Of a DNA stretch of 64,000 bases, positions 46,519-55,221 are shown piece after piece. Source of the DNA: an uncultured Caldilineaceae bacterium (GTDB lineage Bacteria > Chloroflexota > Anaerolineae > Caldilineales > Caldilineaceae); the NCBI GenBank assembly GCA_958295915.1, contig OY282381.1:2998722-3062721 (forward strand), given 5' to 3'. Positions within the stretch are counted from its first letter, which is position 1; every line of letters starts with the position of its first letter. Below the pieces are notes generated by a model, which was given only the letters and a program-made list of their open reading frames with translations, did not search any database and had not been told where the DNA came from. Made by a program: the position numbers and the translations under genes.

Positions 46519-47685
46519 TTACGAGTTGTAAATTTCCAAATGTCGCGCCGAGATAACATCCCAGTGAAACTGACGCGCAGCCTGGCGAGCATTGGCGCGT
46601 AGATTCGTCGCCAGGCGCGCATCCTCGGCGATACGCATCACCGCAGCGGCCGTTGTCAGAGAATCTCTGGGAGGGACGAGCAGCAGGTCGGAGTCCGGCT
46701 CTAGCTCCGGCGTCGGGGTCTGGGGATGGGTGGCTACGATCGCGCAGCCGTTGGCAAGGCCAGCCATCAGTGTGCTGCGGCGCAGACTCAGGCCATCTTC
46801 GTAGGGCATCACCAACACGTCGATGGCGTTGAGATCCATGGCCACCTCAGCGTCTGACTGATGGCCGGTCCACTGGACACGACTGTTCAGCCCCTGTTCG
46901 GCGATGCAGGCCTCGACCCGTTGCAGATAGCTGAAATTCGTTTCGTCACTGGCCCCGACCCGTTCGCCGATCATCAGTAGATGGGCATCCCATCCCTTCC
47001 GCACCAGCGCGGCTAATGTCTCTATCAGGGTCAGACCGCCTTTGCTGGCGTTCAGAAAGCCGAAGTAACCGAGCACAAGCTGTGCGCTGCCATAGCCGCG
47101 CGCGGTCCGCCGCTGTCTCCTCTCTGCCGTCGATATCTGCCGATTTTCGATATCGCTGCCGATGGGAATTCGATGGAGTTGGGAGGGCAGCGTCTGCCCG
47201 CGCACGGATTCCCAATCGCTCTGATTTGTAACCACGACCGCATCCGCAACGCGCAGCGGAGAGCGCGTAACCCAATGTCGTAGACGGGCGCCGGCTTTGG
47301 GGAAGAGATACGGCACACGCAGATCGTGATACGTCCAGGCGGTGCGGAATCCCTTTCGCTGTAGAAAATAGGGCGCAAAGTTGATGGCCGGGTGCATTCC
47401 GTATGCCGCGGTCTGATATTGAATGTGAACCCAATCGGCGCCGACCGCGCCCGCGCATGCAGGGATGTCTGTCAGGATCCGCCAACCCCAGCCGCCGGTT
47501 TGCGTCAGGATCCGGGCTGCATCAGCCTCCCGGGACGCCATGACCTGTCTATCGGTCAGGATGCGTATCCGCGCGCCCTGGGCCTGCAATGCCCGCGCCA
47601 GTTCGGCCGTATACCTGCCTACACCGCCCAGCATCGGCGGGTATTCGCCGGTGACGAACAACACCTTCAATTGCCCTGGCGCCAC
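46519..47685 (-). CDS. GT4-family glycosyltransferase
   Basis: A 388-residue GT-B retaining glycosyltransferase. N-terminal LFVTGEYPPMLGGVGRYTAELA is the acceptor-side start, LVLGYFGFLNASKGG the middle phosphate-binding loop, and MPYEDGLSLRRSTLMAGLANGCAIVATHP holds the E-x7-E-type donor site. It uses a nucleotide-sugar to extend a cell-surface glycan on the cytoplasmic side. A GTG start at 47685 has GGGAGAA upstream. It lies at the end of a minus-strand block with a flippase and a secreted TIM-barrel protein. Confidence 0.9.
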   Translation of the reverse strand: MAPGQLKVLFVTGEYPPMLGGVGRYTAELARALQAQGARIRILTDRQVMASREADAARILTQTGGWGWRILTDIPACAGAVGADWVHIQYQTAAYGMHPAINFAPYFLQRKGFRTAWTYHDLRVPYLFPKAGARLRHWVTRSPLRVADAVVVTNQSDWESVRGQTLPSQLHRIPIGSDIENRQISTAERRQRRTARGYGSAQLVLGYFGFLNASKGGLTLIETLAALVRKGWDAHLLMIGERVGASDETNFSYLQRVEACIAEQGLNSRVQWTGHQSDAEVAMDLNAIDVLVMPYEDGLSLRRSTLMAGLANGCAIVATHPQTPTPELEPDSDLLLVPPRDSLTTAAAVMRIAEDARLATNLRANARQAARQFHWDVISARHLEIYNS

Positions 47686-47751
47686 TTTGTTCTCCCGGTC
47701 GCAACTATGTGCCCATCAGCCCCACACAATAGAATGCAGACGCCACGAAGG

Positions 47752-47787
47752 AAAAAGCAACGCGTCCTGGCGACATTGCGTTGCTTT
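47752..47787 (-). repeat. Intergenic repeat G, copy 3
   Basis: AAAAAGCAACGCGTCCTGGC then GACATTGCGTTGC, touching the stop codon of the next gene and 67 bp upstream of the glycosyltransferase start. Confidence 0.55.
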
Positions 47788-48209
47788 CAGCCGGCTATGT
47801 GATCTTGCATGACGGCCAGAAGTTTCTCCTGGCGCGCCACAGCCGGCAGAAATAGGGTGCGGGGCGCGTCCGTATTGACGAAACCGTCAGCGTTGATGGG
47901 CCAATAGACGAGGCTCAAGCCGGACGTAGCGCGTCCGGCTTCGGCGCAGGTGACCATCTGGCGAAAGAGAATATGCAGAGGCGGCCGCAGCGGTGCGTGA
48001 ACAGTCAGACCGTCGGGGGTCAGCTCCAAACGCATCAGCGTCCAACGTAGATAGACGACGACGAAACCGATGGTCGCCAACAGAAAGAACAGGGCAGGCA
48101 GGCTAAACCTGTTCATACTCTCCCACAAAAAGAGCATGGCTACCGCCACACCGGCTATAGCAAACAGCCGGTATGTCCGTCGGGGGAGGTACACTGGCGC
48201 ATCAGTCAT
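47787..48209 (-). CDS. Small membrane protein with PH-like domain
   Basis: A 140-residue protein. Two hydrophobic helices (residues 14-34 and 36-53) are followed by a short beta-rich region, LELTPDGLTVHAP, and LFRQMVTCAEAG, which resembles the bacterial PH-like domain found after paired membrane helices. No catalytic motif is seen. The start lacks a clear ribosome-binding site. Function unknown; it may be a membrane accessory to the neighbouring glycan genes. Confidence 0.6.
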   Translation of the reverse strand: MTDAPVYLPRRTYRLFAIAGVAVAMLFLWESMNRFSLPALFFLLATIGFVVVYLRWTLMRLELTPDGLTVHAPLRPPLHILFRQMVTCAEAGRATSGLSLVYWPINADGFVNTDAPRTLFLPAVARQEKLLAVMQDHIAG

Positions 48210-48236
48210 CAGATCTGCCCGAAACGCTGATTCGGT

Positions 48237-48288
48237 CCGCCAATTGACGATTGATCGATGTGGTTTGTGTAATTGCGCTCATACCTCA
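48237..48288. repeat. Repeat E, copy 1
   Basis: CCGCCAATTGACGATTGATC, GATGTGGTTTGTGTAATTGC, GCTCATACCTCA. It matches 53321-53372 at most positions. Confidence 0.65.
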
Positions 48289-48314
48289 CCAACGCGCAGC
48301 CAAGAAGCGGAAAG

Positions 48315-48343
48315 GTTGTGTTGCGCGCCACTGTAGGGCGCGA
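48315..48343 (-). repeat. Palindromic element B, intergenic copy 13
   Basis: Minus strand: GTCGCGCCCTACAGTGGCGC then GCAACACAA. It is 16 bp past the stop of the small membrane protein gene. Confidence 0.85.
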
Positions 48344-48358
48344 CCGCGCGGCCCTCCC

Positions 48359-48673
48359 TCAGGGCGCCTGCTGGGAGCGGCTGCTGATCACCAGCATCAC
48401 AATCGCGGCAAGCGAGAGAACCGCCGCGCCATAGACGAGCGCGCGAATCACCTGACTCTCCCAGAGCGTCGGCGCAAAGCCGGCAAGACCGCCGAGAATC
48501 CCGGCCAAAGGCACTGTGGCAATAAGAATGAAATGGAGCATGAGAACCGTAGAGGAGGGGCGCCGCCCGTCCGCCCGAGTGAGGGACTGCATCATGACGT
48601 AAATCGTCGCTAGTGGATACAGCGCGCCCACCAGCAGAAGAACAGCCGATCCGACTCTGTATAGGATGTCCAT
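48359..48673 (-). CDS. Small membrane protein, three helices
   Basis: The ATG at 48673 gives 104 residues with three hydrophobic segments (VGSAVLLLVGALYPLATIYV, then two more) and no enzymatic motif. The frame is open up to 48850, but that extension (residues 27-46 of the long form) is encoded by palindromic repeat D, so the downstream start is preferred. If the longer start is used, the repeat would supply an extra hydrophobic helix. Function unknown. Confidence 0.5.
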   Translation of the reverse strand: MDILYRVGSAVLLLVGALYPLATIYVMMQSLTRADGRRPSSTVLMLHFILIATVPLAGILGGLAGFAPTLWESQVIRALVYGAAVLSLAAIVMLVISSRSQQAP

Positions 48674-48712
48674 CAATTCCGCGCTTTCACTGCACCCTGT
48701 GCCATCAGATTC

Positions 48713-48772
48713 TTTGATTGCCCAGCACGCGCACGCGAGAAGAGCAAAAACTACAATCGCTGGGCATTCAAA
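48713..48772. repeat. Palindromic repeat D, copy 1
   Basis: 60 bp beginning TTTGATTGCCCAGC and ending GCTGGGCATTCAAA. The ends pair for 14 bases with one mismatch around an interior with CACGCGCACGCG and AGAGCAAAAACT. Copy 2 is at 53272. Confidence 0.75.
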
Positions 48773-48918
48773 ATAATACCAGTAGGGGCGCGGCGCGCCA
48801 ACTGTCAGTTGTGCCTGGCGCGTTGCGCGCAGACCTACAGACGCAAACACTGCCTGGCCGTAGATGGATATAGAGGAAGCGACGATTAGAGAACTTCATG
48901 GTCCCTGCGCAGATGCGC

Positions 48919-50184
48919 TTACCTGCACAGCTCTGCCCTCCGCTCAGCTTGATAGGGTGGCTCGGAGAGCAGTTGCAGGTTCTGCAGAGAATACTGTCGA
49001 AAGGCTTTTCCCGTTTGCGTGAGCTGAGATGTGTGTGGATCCATGAGCTTCTGAAACTCGTTGAATATTGTATCGTCGAAGCTATACCAGATCCACTTCT
49101 GGACAAGCCGACATGCATCGGCAGGATAGCCCAGGTTGCAATCTTTCGTGTGCAGGAAGTAATCAAACGTAGCCAGCATAAAATCGATAACCACCTGCGG
49201 ATCATCATTGGGCGCACCAAGGTTCTCGTTGTGTAACAGTATCCCATATTCGCTTATAATCAGCGGTTTCTCCTGTTGGCCCCGATCCTTCATCCATTGC
49301 CGGAGCATAAGGACCTGCTCCTCGATAAACTGCGTATTTAGGTACTCTGAAACAGGATGTTTCAGAGTACTATCTTCGTCAACATTAAACAGATAGGCGC
49401 CTTCAGTTTCATCGATGCCAACTGGAATGTCGGCTCCCCACTCATCAAGCTTTTCTGGGAGAATAAAGACATGGGTATTCCAGACATCAACAGGCATATC
49501 GGTTCCGAACTTCGTTTTATATGCGTCCCAAATCCGTGTCAGATATTGGAGTCGCAAAGGCGTCACCTGCACCATTCCGCCATTTGCAATCATTGCAGAA
49601 GGATCAGCAGCCTTAATTAAATGGTATAGTTCATAATATGCCTCTGCGTACAGTTCGGGCAGAATTTCATCCTGACCGCCAAGCGGCCAATCTTTGCGCT
49701 CGATTTCATTGCCGATCAGCCATGTAGAGCCGGGGTTGTTGTAGGCCGCCTCCTGAATCGTGGCAGCATCGGGAGAGAATGTATAGGAGTGGGGCTGTTT
49801 GTACGGACAGATCATGCGATCGTGCGCATGCTGAGATTTAAGTTCGCAGCTCTCCGCCTGATTCGGATCCACCTGCGTCAGATCCTGATGCAGCCGCACT
49901 GTCTGTATAAATTCGATCCCTAGCGGCCTTTCCGGTTCGATCCGAACGTCCCAGTGCAAATATACACCCGCACGCAGGGAGTTCGTCTCAGGATGCGTTC
50001 CAAACCCACCTCTACTTACACCATACCCCATTCGTGTACTCAAGGGAACAGGACGGGTCACTTCCCCGCAACTGCCGCCAGAATCGTTTTGAAACACAGA
50101 CGCGCCACTCGCGCGCAGCGCAAGGGCCAGCGCCAACCCACATACGACTACAATCATCCGAGCAAACAGAACGCGAAAGGTCAT
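48919..50184 (-). CDS. Secreted TIM-barrel glycosidase-like protein
   Basis: A 421-residue exported protein. MTFRVLFARMIVVVCGLALALAL in parts forms a signal peptide. The mature part has STWLIGNEIERKDW, where NE is the usual acid/base position of clan GH-A barrels, and LIISEYGILLHNE, where E of SEYG fits the nucleophile. PVDVWNTHVFILPE lies between. This resembles GH39/GH5-like proteins of Chloroflexota, though family assignment is an inference. GGAGAGAACC precedes the ATG at 50184; a longer frame to 50277 lacks support. Being next to a flippase and glycosyltransferase, it may trim or modify an exported glycan. Confidence 0.75.
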   Translation of the reverse strand: MTFRVLFARMIVVVCGLALALALRASGASVFQNDSGGSCGEVTRPVPLSTRMGYGVSRGGFGTHPETNSLRAGVYLHWDVRIEPERPLGIEFIQTVRLHQDLTQVDPNQAESCELKSQHAHDRMICPYKQPHSYTFSPDAATIQEAAYNNPGSTWLIGNEIERKDWPLGGQDEILPELYAEAYYELYHLIKAADPSAMIANGGMVQVTPLRLQYLTRIWDAYKTKFGTDMPVDVWNTHVFILPEKLDEWGADIPVGIDETEGAYLFNVDEDSTLKHPVSEYLNTQFIEEQVLMLRQWMKDRGQQEKPLIISEYGILLHNENLGAPNDDPQVVIDFMLATFDYFLHTKDCNLGYPADACRLVQKWIWYSFDDTIFNEFQKLMDPHTSQLTQTGKAFRQYSLQNLQLLSEPPYQAERRAELCR

Positions 50185-50307
50185 GACAGGTTCTCTCCAG
50201 CAGACTGTCTGTTCCCATATACTCTCTGGCGCCTGGTGTATGGAAGGCAATCGTCGGCAGACGCCACCGCCATGCAATTGAGCGGAATATCCATTGAGCG
50301 GAATATC

Positions 50308-51804
50308 CTATGTGAACACTTTCCAAATGCGCTGAAAATCTGCGATGGTTACAAGGCCAGCTGCATATACGCCGGCAATGTAGGTCGCGCCGCCTGCGAG
50401 AAGCGCTCCCAGCCATGCGTATGAGCCATCCAACCCTCGCTGCGCCAGATAAGCCGTTAGCGCCGCCAGGCCGGTGACGCCCAGCAGGCGCCCTGTTTGT
50501 CGGGGCAGCCCCAACGGGATCTCCAGCCGGCGCAACAACAGTAGCCCATACAGGGCGCTGGTAAAAACAGCCACAATAACCGCGGGCGCGAACCCATCGA
50601 CGCCGACGGCTACTGTCAAACTTGGCAGGAGGATGAGAACCACAGCGATATGCGCGCCGGGAACCAATAGGCTCTGTCGCGGCTTGCCTTCCACCAGCAG
50701 GATATTGACACAAAAGAGCGCAATTAAATAGAACGGCGCTGCCCAAATCAGGACAGGAAGGATACGGGCAGACAGCAGGTAGTCATCCCCCCTGAAGATC
50801 AGCTGAACCAACGCGCCAGCAACTCCAGCAATCACAGAACTGAGAGCGGCAACGGGCAGCAGCGCCAGAAGCCCAAAACGCAGGGCCACTCTCGCCAAGC
50901 TGGTGTACTGGCGCGCCGACTGTTTCCGCAAACGGCTTAAGGTGGGATAGAGGGCCTGCCAGTAGGTTTGGATTAGGGTCAGCAGCATCCGCACTATCAG
51001 ATAGGCTGCGCTGTAGATGCCGGTGATCACCTCGCCGGCCAGCGCAGACACGAGCAAAATATCCAGCCGTTGTAACAGGACATTGGACAGAGCCAGCGTA
51101 TAGAAGGGCCTGGCCCGGCGCACCAGTAGCGACATCTGTGCCCACAGTGCATCCGGCTTGTGCGCTGGCGTTGCTCCCAGTAACAGGCCGCTGCGCCGCA
51201 GAAGAAAGAGACAGAGCATCCCGGAGATCGCCTGGATGAGTACCAGAACAGCGGCCAGGCTCACGACATTCCCGCCGCTCCACAAAACAATCCCACTGAG
51301 CACGACGATCAGCGTGTTGATCGGCGCCTCCACCCCCATCACCAATTGCATACGTTCGCCGGCCTGAAAAAGCATCTCGCAGACAGAGGTGACGGCAAAG
51401 AACGGCAGAGTGGCTCCCACAACAATCAGAGCCAATCGGTTTGTGTCGCCAAGAGGGAGTATGAATGTCAGAAGACTGAGGCCGCCCCAAACAAGGAACG
51501 CAGCGCCCCCCTGGAGTAGCAGGGCCGCATAGAAAGAGGAGAGCCGATCTTGCGGACGCTGGGAAAGATCTCGCGCCAGAAGCTGAGGCAGGCCGAGTTC
51601 ACTCAATACCTGACAAACGTTCAAATAGGCGAGGACAGTGTTGTACTGACCAAGCCCTGCCGCGCCGAGACGATTGGCGATCAGCAGTTGCAATCCAAAG
51701 CTGATGAGAATGCGCCATAGTCTGGAGCCCGCCAGCGCGCCGGTATTGAGGAGCACACGGCGCCCTATGTGACCGCTGTCCGTACGCTCAGCCGACATTG
51801 TCAT
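50308..51804 (-). CDS. Oligosaccharide flippase (Wzx/MATE-like)
   Basis: A 498-residue membrane protein with about 12-14 hydrophobic segments spread over its whole length. The N-terminal RRVLLNTGALAGSRLWRILI and ANRLGAAGLGQYNTVLAYLN phrases match polysaccharide flippases of the MVF/MOP superfamily. It would turn lipid-linked oligosaccharides to the outer face of the membrane. The start is one of two nearby ATGs (51804 or 51798), without a clear ribosome-binding site. It lies between the BMP-type lipoprotein and the secreted barrel protein, all on the minus strand. Confidence 0.9.
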   Translation of the reverse strand: MTMSAERTDSGHIGRRVLLNTGALAGSRLWRILISFGLQLLIANRLGAAGLGQYNTVLAYLNVCQVLSELGLPQLLARDLSQRPQDRLSSFYAALLLQGGAAFLVWGGLSLLTFILPLGDTNRLALIVVGATLPFFAVTSVCEMLFQAGERMQLVMGVEAPINTLIVVLSGIVLWSGGNVVSLAAVLVLIQAISGMLCLFLLRRSGLLLGATPAHKPDALWAQMSLLVRRARPFYTLALSNVLLQRLDILLVSALAGEVITGIYSAAYLIVRMLLTLIQTYWQALYPTLSRLRKQSARQYTSLARVALRFGLLALLPVAALSSVIAGVAGALVQLIFRGDDYLLSARILPVLIWAAPFYLIALFCVNILLVEGKPRQSLLVPGAHIAVVLILLPSLTVAVGVDGFAPAVIVAVFTSALYGLLLLRRLEIPLGLPRQTGRLLGVTGLAALTAYLAQRGLDGSYAWLGALLAGGATYIAGVYAAGLVTIADFQRIWKVFT

Positions 51805-51846
51805 CAAGAATCAAGGCAGGATATACCTGCATCTTCCTGTTCATCC

Positions 51847-53181
51847 TTACATCCTGACCGGAATCCATATATCCAATTGTAGCACCGCGCCTGCCGATAG
51901 GAAACTAGGCAAAAGACTTATAAACGCGACTTCAGACACATCACCGGAGAGTGCCCCGGCATCCGCCGGGGCCGATGCCGAAGCAGGCATAGGCGCGCCG
52001 TCAATGGGCGCAGCATCGTTCGGGGCATCACCCACGACCCCCTCCACAAACCAGTCCATACCCAGCATCTGGCCATCGGTCATGCACTGCCCCGCCGGCA
52101 GGAACACAACGCCGTTCTGACCGGTCAGCGCGCCACAAAACACGTCACTCTCACCGGCAATGATCGCAGCCTGTTTTTCTGCGACCAGCGTCGCCACTTC
52201 CGCAGGAACAGACGGGCTGAAATCAGCCAGAGCCACAAGGTTGTCCTCCATCCCGACCCAGACCTGCTGGCTCTCCCAGGCATCGTCCCGCACCAGCTCG
52301 GCAAACATCAGGAAAGCCGGCCCCCAGTTCCAGACCGGACCGGTGAGGACGGTGTCCCCGACAAATGCTCGCATATCGCTATGGTAGCCGATGCTGTGCC
52401 CGCCCCGCTCGGCGGCGGCCTTCTGCGGCTCTGTCGTATCCTGGTGTTGGGCAATGATATCCGCGCCCTGATCCAGCAGAGCTTCGGAGGCCTCCTTCTC
52501 TTCCGGGGGGCCAAACCAGGTGTTCGTCCACACAACCCGCACTTCGGCATCCGCATTTACGGCGCGTACGCCAAGCGTGAAGGCGTTGATTCCTCGGATC
52601 ACTCCAGAAATCGGGAAGGCGGCCACGTAGCCGATAATATCGCTTTCGGTCATGCTACCGGCGACCAGACCGCTCAGATAGCGGGGCTGGTACATGCGAC
52701 CGTAGAGGGTACTCATATTCTCAGCAGTCTTGAAGCCGGATACATGCACAAAATGGGTATCTGGAAACTCCCGGGCGACTGTCAGAGTCGAGTCCATATA
52801 GCCGAAGGTGGTGGTGATAATCAGGTCGAAGCCCTTTTGGGCAAAGTCGCGAATGACCCGCTCTGCGTCCGGGCCTTCCGGCACGTTCTCAATGAAGGCC
52901 GTCTCGACGCCGTCTTGTAACTGCTCTTCCAGATACAGCCGCCCCTGATCGGACGCCCATGTCCAGCCGAGGTCGCCGATGGAAGCGCTATAAACGAAGG
53001 CGACTTTCAGCGGCTCGGCCGCTTCCGCGGCGCTTTCCTGTGATACAGATTCAGAAGCGGACTGCTCCGCGGCAGGCTCCTGTCGATCGTCCGAACCGCA
53101 CGCACTGATGAACAGCACGATGAGCGCAACGGCTACAATCGTCCACACATGTCGGATTCTCTTTCTGTATCTCTCATTCAT
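51847..53181 (-). CDS. BMP-family substrate-binding lipoprotein (PnrA-like)
   Basis: A 444-residue exported lipoprotein. The leader ends FISAC, a lipobox, followed by a Ser/Glu/Ala-rich linker. Then PLKVAFVYSASIGDLGWTW opens the BMP/PnrA fold, with GADIIAQHQDTTEPQKAAAERG and VGMEDNLVALADFSPSVP typical of family members that bind nucleosides or related small molecules. A transporter is not encoded beside it. The last 50 residues (APMPASASAPADAG and a hydrophobic tail ending IWIPVRM) go beyond the family core and may be read-through of a lost stop. An alternative ATG is at 53202. Confidence 0.88.
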   Translation of the reverse strand: MNERYRKRIRHVWTIVAVALIVLFISACGSDDRQEPAAEQSASESVSQESAAEAAEPLKVAFVYSASIGDLGWTWASDQGRLYLEEQLQDGVETAFIENVPEGPDAERVIRDFAQKGFDLIITTTFGYMDSTLTVAREFPDTHFVHVSGFKTAENMSTLYGRMYQPRYLSGLVAGSMTESDIIGYVAAFPISGVIRGINAFTLGVRAVNADAEVRVVWTNTWFGPPEEKEASEALLDQGADIIAQHQDTTEPQKAAAERGGHSIGYHSDMRAFVGDTVLTGPVWNWGPAFLMFAELVRDDAWESQQVWVGMEDNLVALADFSPSVPAEVATLVAEKQAAIIAGESDVFCGALTGQNGVVFLPAGQCMTDGQMLGMDWFVEGVVGDAPNDAAPIDGAPMPASASAPADAGALSGDVSEVAFISLLPSFLSAGAVLQLDIWIPVRM

Positions 53182-53271
53182 AAATGGATTTCGTCCATTC
53201 ATTCAGGCTATGGTAACGCAAAGAGCGGCAATGTGTAACATTGAAACGGCGCGAAACTGCAATTCGGTATT

Positions 53272-53319
53272 TTTGAATGCCCAGCGCGCGCGAGGAACAA
53301 AAACCGCTGGGCAATCAAA
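53272..53319. repeat. Palindromic repeat D, copy 2
   Basis: 48 bp beginning TTTGAATGCCCAGCG and ending CGCTGGGCAATCAAA, with interior GAGGAACAAAAAC. It is shorter than copy 1 by 12 interior bases. Confidence 0.75.
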
Positions 53320-53320
53320 C

Positions 53321-53372
53321 CCGCCGGTTGACGACTGGTTGATATGGTTTTCGTAATTGCGCCATACCTCAT
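53321..53372. repeat. Repeat E, copy 2
   Basis: CCGCCGGTTGACGACTGGTT, GATATGGTTTTCGTAATTGC, GCCATACCTCA, directly after repeat D. The rest of the 53182-53645 gap has only repeat F and no recognisable gene. Confidence 0.65.
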
Positions 53373-53513
53373 AAAGGCGGCTTCCAACGCCGCGCCTATG
53401 CCTGCAAGAGGTATCTTGCGGACAACGCCGCCGCCTTCTGAGCTTGTAAGCGGCAGCTTTTAGGCATTCTTGCGCGCCAATCGGTATAATACTGAAGAGA
53501 TGACGACCTGATT

Positions 53514-53565
53514 TTTAGTTTCGAGTAACTGCAGTTCACTGACTACTAAAAACTGACGAAACCAC
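53514..53565. repeat. Intergenic repeat F, copy 9
   Basis: TTTTTAGTTTCGAGTAACTG, CAGTTCACTGACTACTAAAA, ACTGACGAAACC, before the methyltransferase gene. It shares the GTTTCGAGTAACTGCAGTTC phrase with the copy at 55430. Confidence 0.6.
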
Positions 53566-53645
53566 AACTGAATCAAGAGTATATATGACTGTCTGAGATC
53601 CTGAAACTCCAGTTGTTCTTAATTTTGAAATGAGGTTCAATTGCT

Positions 53646-54881
53646 ATGGCTGAATATCAGATCACATACTGGCGCACTATTCCTTCGCTGGTGACAGCCC
53701 GGGAAGGACGCCACAACCGGCACAAAGTCGAGTTGCCGGCCCGCTTTCAGGTAGCTATCGACGAAGCGGCGATGCGCGCCGGCGCCACCGACATGAATGC
53801 CTACTTGGACGGCTGGATCCGCACAGATTGGCAGAAACAGAAGGGCCTTCCGCAAGAAGTGGCCCAGGCCGTAGCCGCGCAGCTCGAAGCTGACTATCCG
53901 CCGGGACGGATACGGAGCCTGTTGGACTCGGGCGCGCCAACGCGCCGCTTTCGAGCGGAGGCGCATGCAACGACCTCCTCCGCTGGATGGGTGACGTCGC
54001 GTCCCCATCCGCTTGTCGAGCGGCTGCGTCAGGGCGGCCCTTTGCTGGGCGACGGCGCAATGGGCACCATGCTGCAGGACGCGGGTCTGACCGACGGCGG
54101 CGCGCCGGAGCTGTGGAATGTGGAACAGCCGGCCGCGGTGCGGGCGATCTATCAGGGCTATGTGGATGCCGGCTCCCACATCATTTCTACGAACACCTTT
54201 GGCGGCACATCTGCCCGGCTCAAGATGCACGATCTCCAGGACAGGGTGCAGGATCTAAACGAGGCCGGTGTGCGCTTGGCCCGGTCGGTGGCTGATGCAG
54301 CTGAAGATGTGCTGGTAGCCGCTTCCATCGGCCCGTCCGGCGAGTTACTCGATCCTTTGGGCGATCTCTCCATGGCGGCAGCGACGGCGCTGTTTGCCGA
54401 GCAGGTCGTGGCCTTAGCCCAAAGTGGCGCGGATTTCATTCTCATCGAAACGATGAGTGATCTGCGGGAAGTGGAGGCCGCTTTGCAGGCAGTCCAGCAG
54501 GTGACAGACCTGCCTGTCGCTGTCACCCTCACATTCGATACAAAATTGCATACGATGATGGGAGTCAGCCCCAAACAGGCGGTGGAGACGCTCTCCAGGT
54601 GGGGTGTGCAGGTAATTGGAGCCAACTGCGGCAACGGCCCGCTAGAGATCCAGGCGGTGATGACCGAGATGGCTCAGCATCGCGCGGAAGGAGTTGTGTT
54701 GTATGCCCAGAGCAATGCCGGTCTGCCTGTGTTCGAGAAGGGAGTCATTTACTATGATGGCACACCGGACGTGATGGCCGACTATGCCCGGCAGATGCGC
54801 AATCTGGGCGTGGATATCATTGGCGGCTGCTGCGGCACAACGCCGGCCCATCTGCGCGCCATGCGGGAGGCGCTGAAATGA
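53646..54881 (+). CDS. Virulence_fact domain fused to homocysteine S-methyltransferase-like domain
   Basis: A 411-residue two-domain protein. Residues 1-96 (MAEYQITYWRTIPSLVTARE onward, YLDGWIRTDW) match the small Virulence_fact domain found beside one-carbon enzymes. Residues about 120-411 form a homocysteine methyltransferase barrel: GPLLGDGAMGTML, STNTFGGTSARL, then zinc cysteines in GANCGNGP and GGCCGTTP. The zinc-bound thiolate of homocysteine would accept a methyl group from a donor such as methylcobalamin or a methylated compound. The joint between domains, residues 98-109 (PTRRFRAEAHAT), is a translated palindromic element A. The start has only weak upstream GAGG. Confidence 0.9.
   Translation: MAEYQITYWRTIPSLVTAREGRHNRHKVELPARFQVAIDEAAMRAGATDMNAYLDGWIRTDWQKQKGLPQEVAQAVAAQLEADYPPGRIRSLLDSGAPTRRFRAEAHATTSSAGWVTSRPHPLVERLRQGGPLLGDGAMGTMLQDAGLTDGGAPELWNVEQPAAVRAIYQGYVDAGSHIISTNTFGGTSARLKMHDLQDRVQDLNEAGVRLARSVADAAEDVLVAASIGPSGELLDPLGDLSMAAATALFAEQVVALAQSGADFILIETMSDLREVEAALQAVQQVTDLPVAVTLTFDTKLHTMMGVSPKQAVETLSRWGVQVIGANCGNGPLEIQAVMTEMAQHRAEGVVLYAQSNAGLPVFEKGVIYYDGTPDVMADYARQMRNLGVDIIGGCCGTTPAHLRAMREALK
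53940..53971 (-). repeat. Palindromic element A at a domain junction (copy 11)
   Basis: ACGCGCCGCTTTCGAGCGG then AGGCGCATGCAAC. The arms are worn, and the loop and tail are recognisable. It is read as RRFRAEAHAT between the two domains of the methyltransferase fusion. Confidence 0.85.
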
Positions 54882-54884
54882 AGT

Positions 54885-54914
54885 GTTTGATGCGCCTCCG
54901 CTCGAAAGAGGCGC
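54885..54914 (+). repeat. Palindromic element A, copy 12
   Basis: TTTGATGCGCCTCCGCTCGA then AAGAGGCGCA, just 3 bp past the methyltransferase stop and directly joined to the broken hsdS fragment. Confidence 0.85.
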
Positions 54915-54915
54915 A

Positions 54916-55221
54916 GTGCGTGAACCCCCCGCCATCGCGGAGGGTCAGCCTAACCTTAGCCAAGAATTGCTGAAATCCATGCGAGTGCCAACCCCTCCTC
55001 TTTCCGAACAAGCCGCCATCGTCGAGTACCTCGACAAGGCGACCGCTGACATTGACACTGCCATTGACCTCACTCGGCGCAAGATCGAACTCATGCGTGA
55101 ATACCGCACCCGACTGATCGCCGACGTGGTCACCGGCAAACTGGATGCGCGCGAGGTGGCGGCCAATCTGCCGGACATTTGGGATGACTCCGATGAAGCG
55201 TCTGAGGAGGTGAGGATATGA
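54916..55221 (+). pseudogene. hsdS: C-terminal fragment of type I restriction specificity subunit (HsdS)
   Basis: LSQELLKSMRVPTPPLSEQAAIVEYLDKATADIDTAI-type sequence, followed by RTRLIADVVTGKLDAREVAANLP, is the conserved end of HsdS: second target-recognition tail, coiled coil and C-terminus. The N-terminal three quarters are absent. The 5' edge is element A, whose codons would supply a short false start (MFDAPPLERGA). Without target-recognition domains it cannot specify a DNA site. No hsdM or hsdR is seen. Confidence 0.8.

Noticed and set aside
48674-48850. N-terminal extension of the small membrane protein gene
   Set aside because: Encoded largely by palindromic repeat D with no ribosome-binding site evidence; kept only as a possibility.
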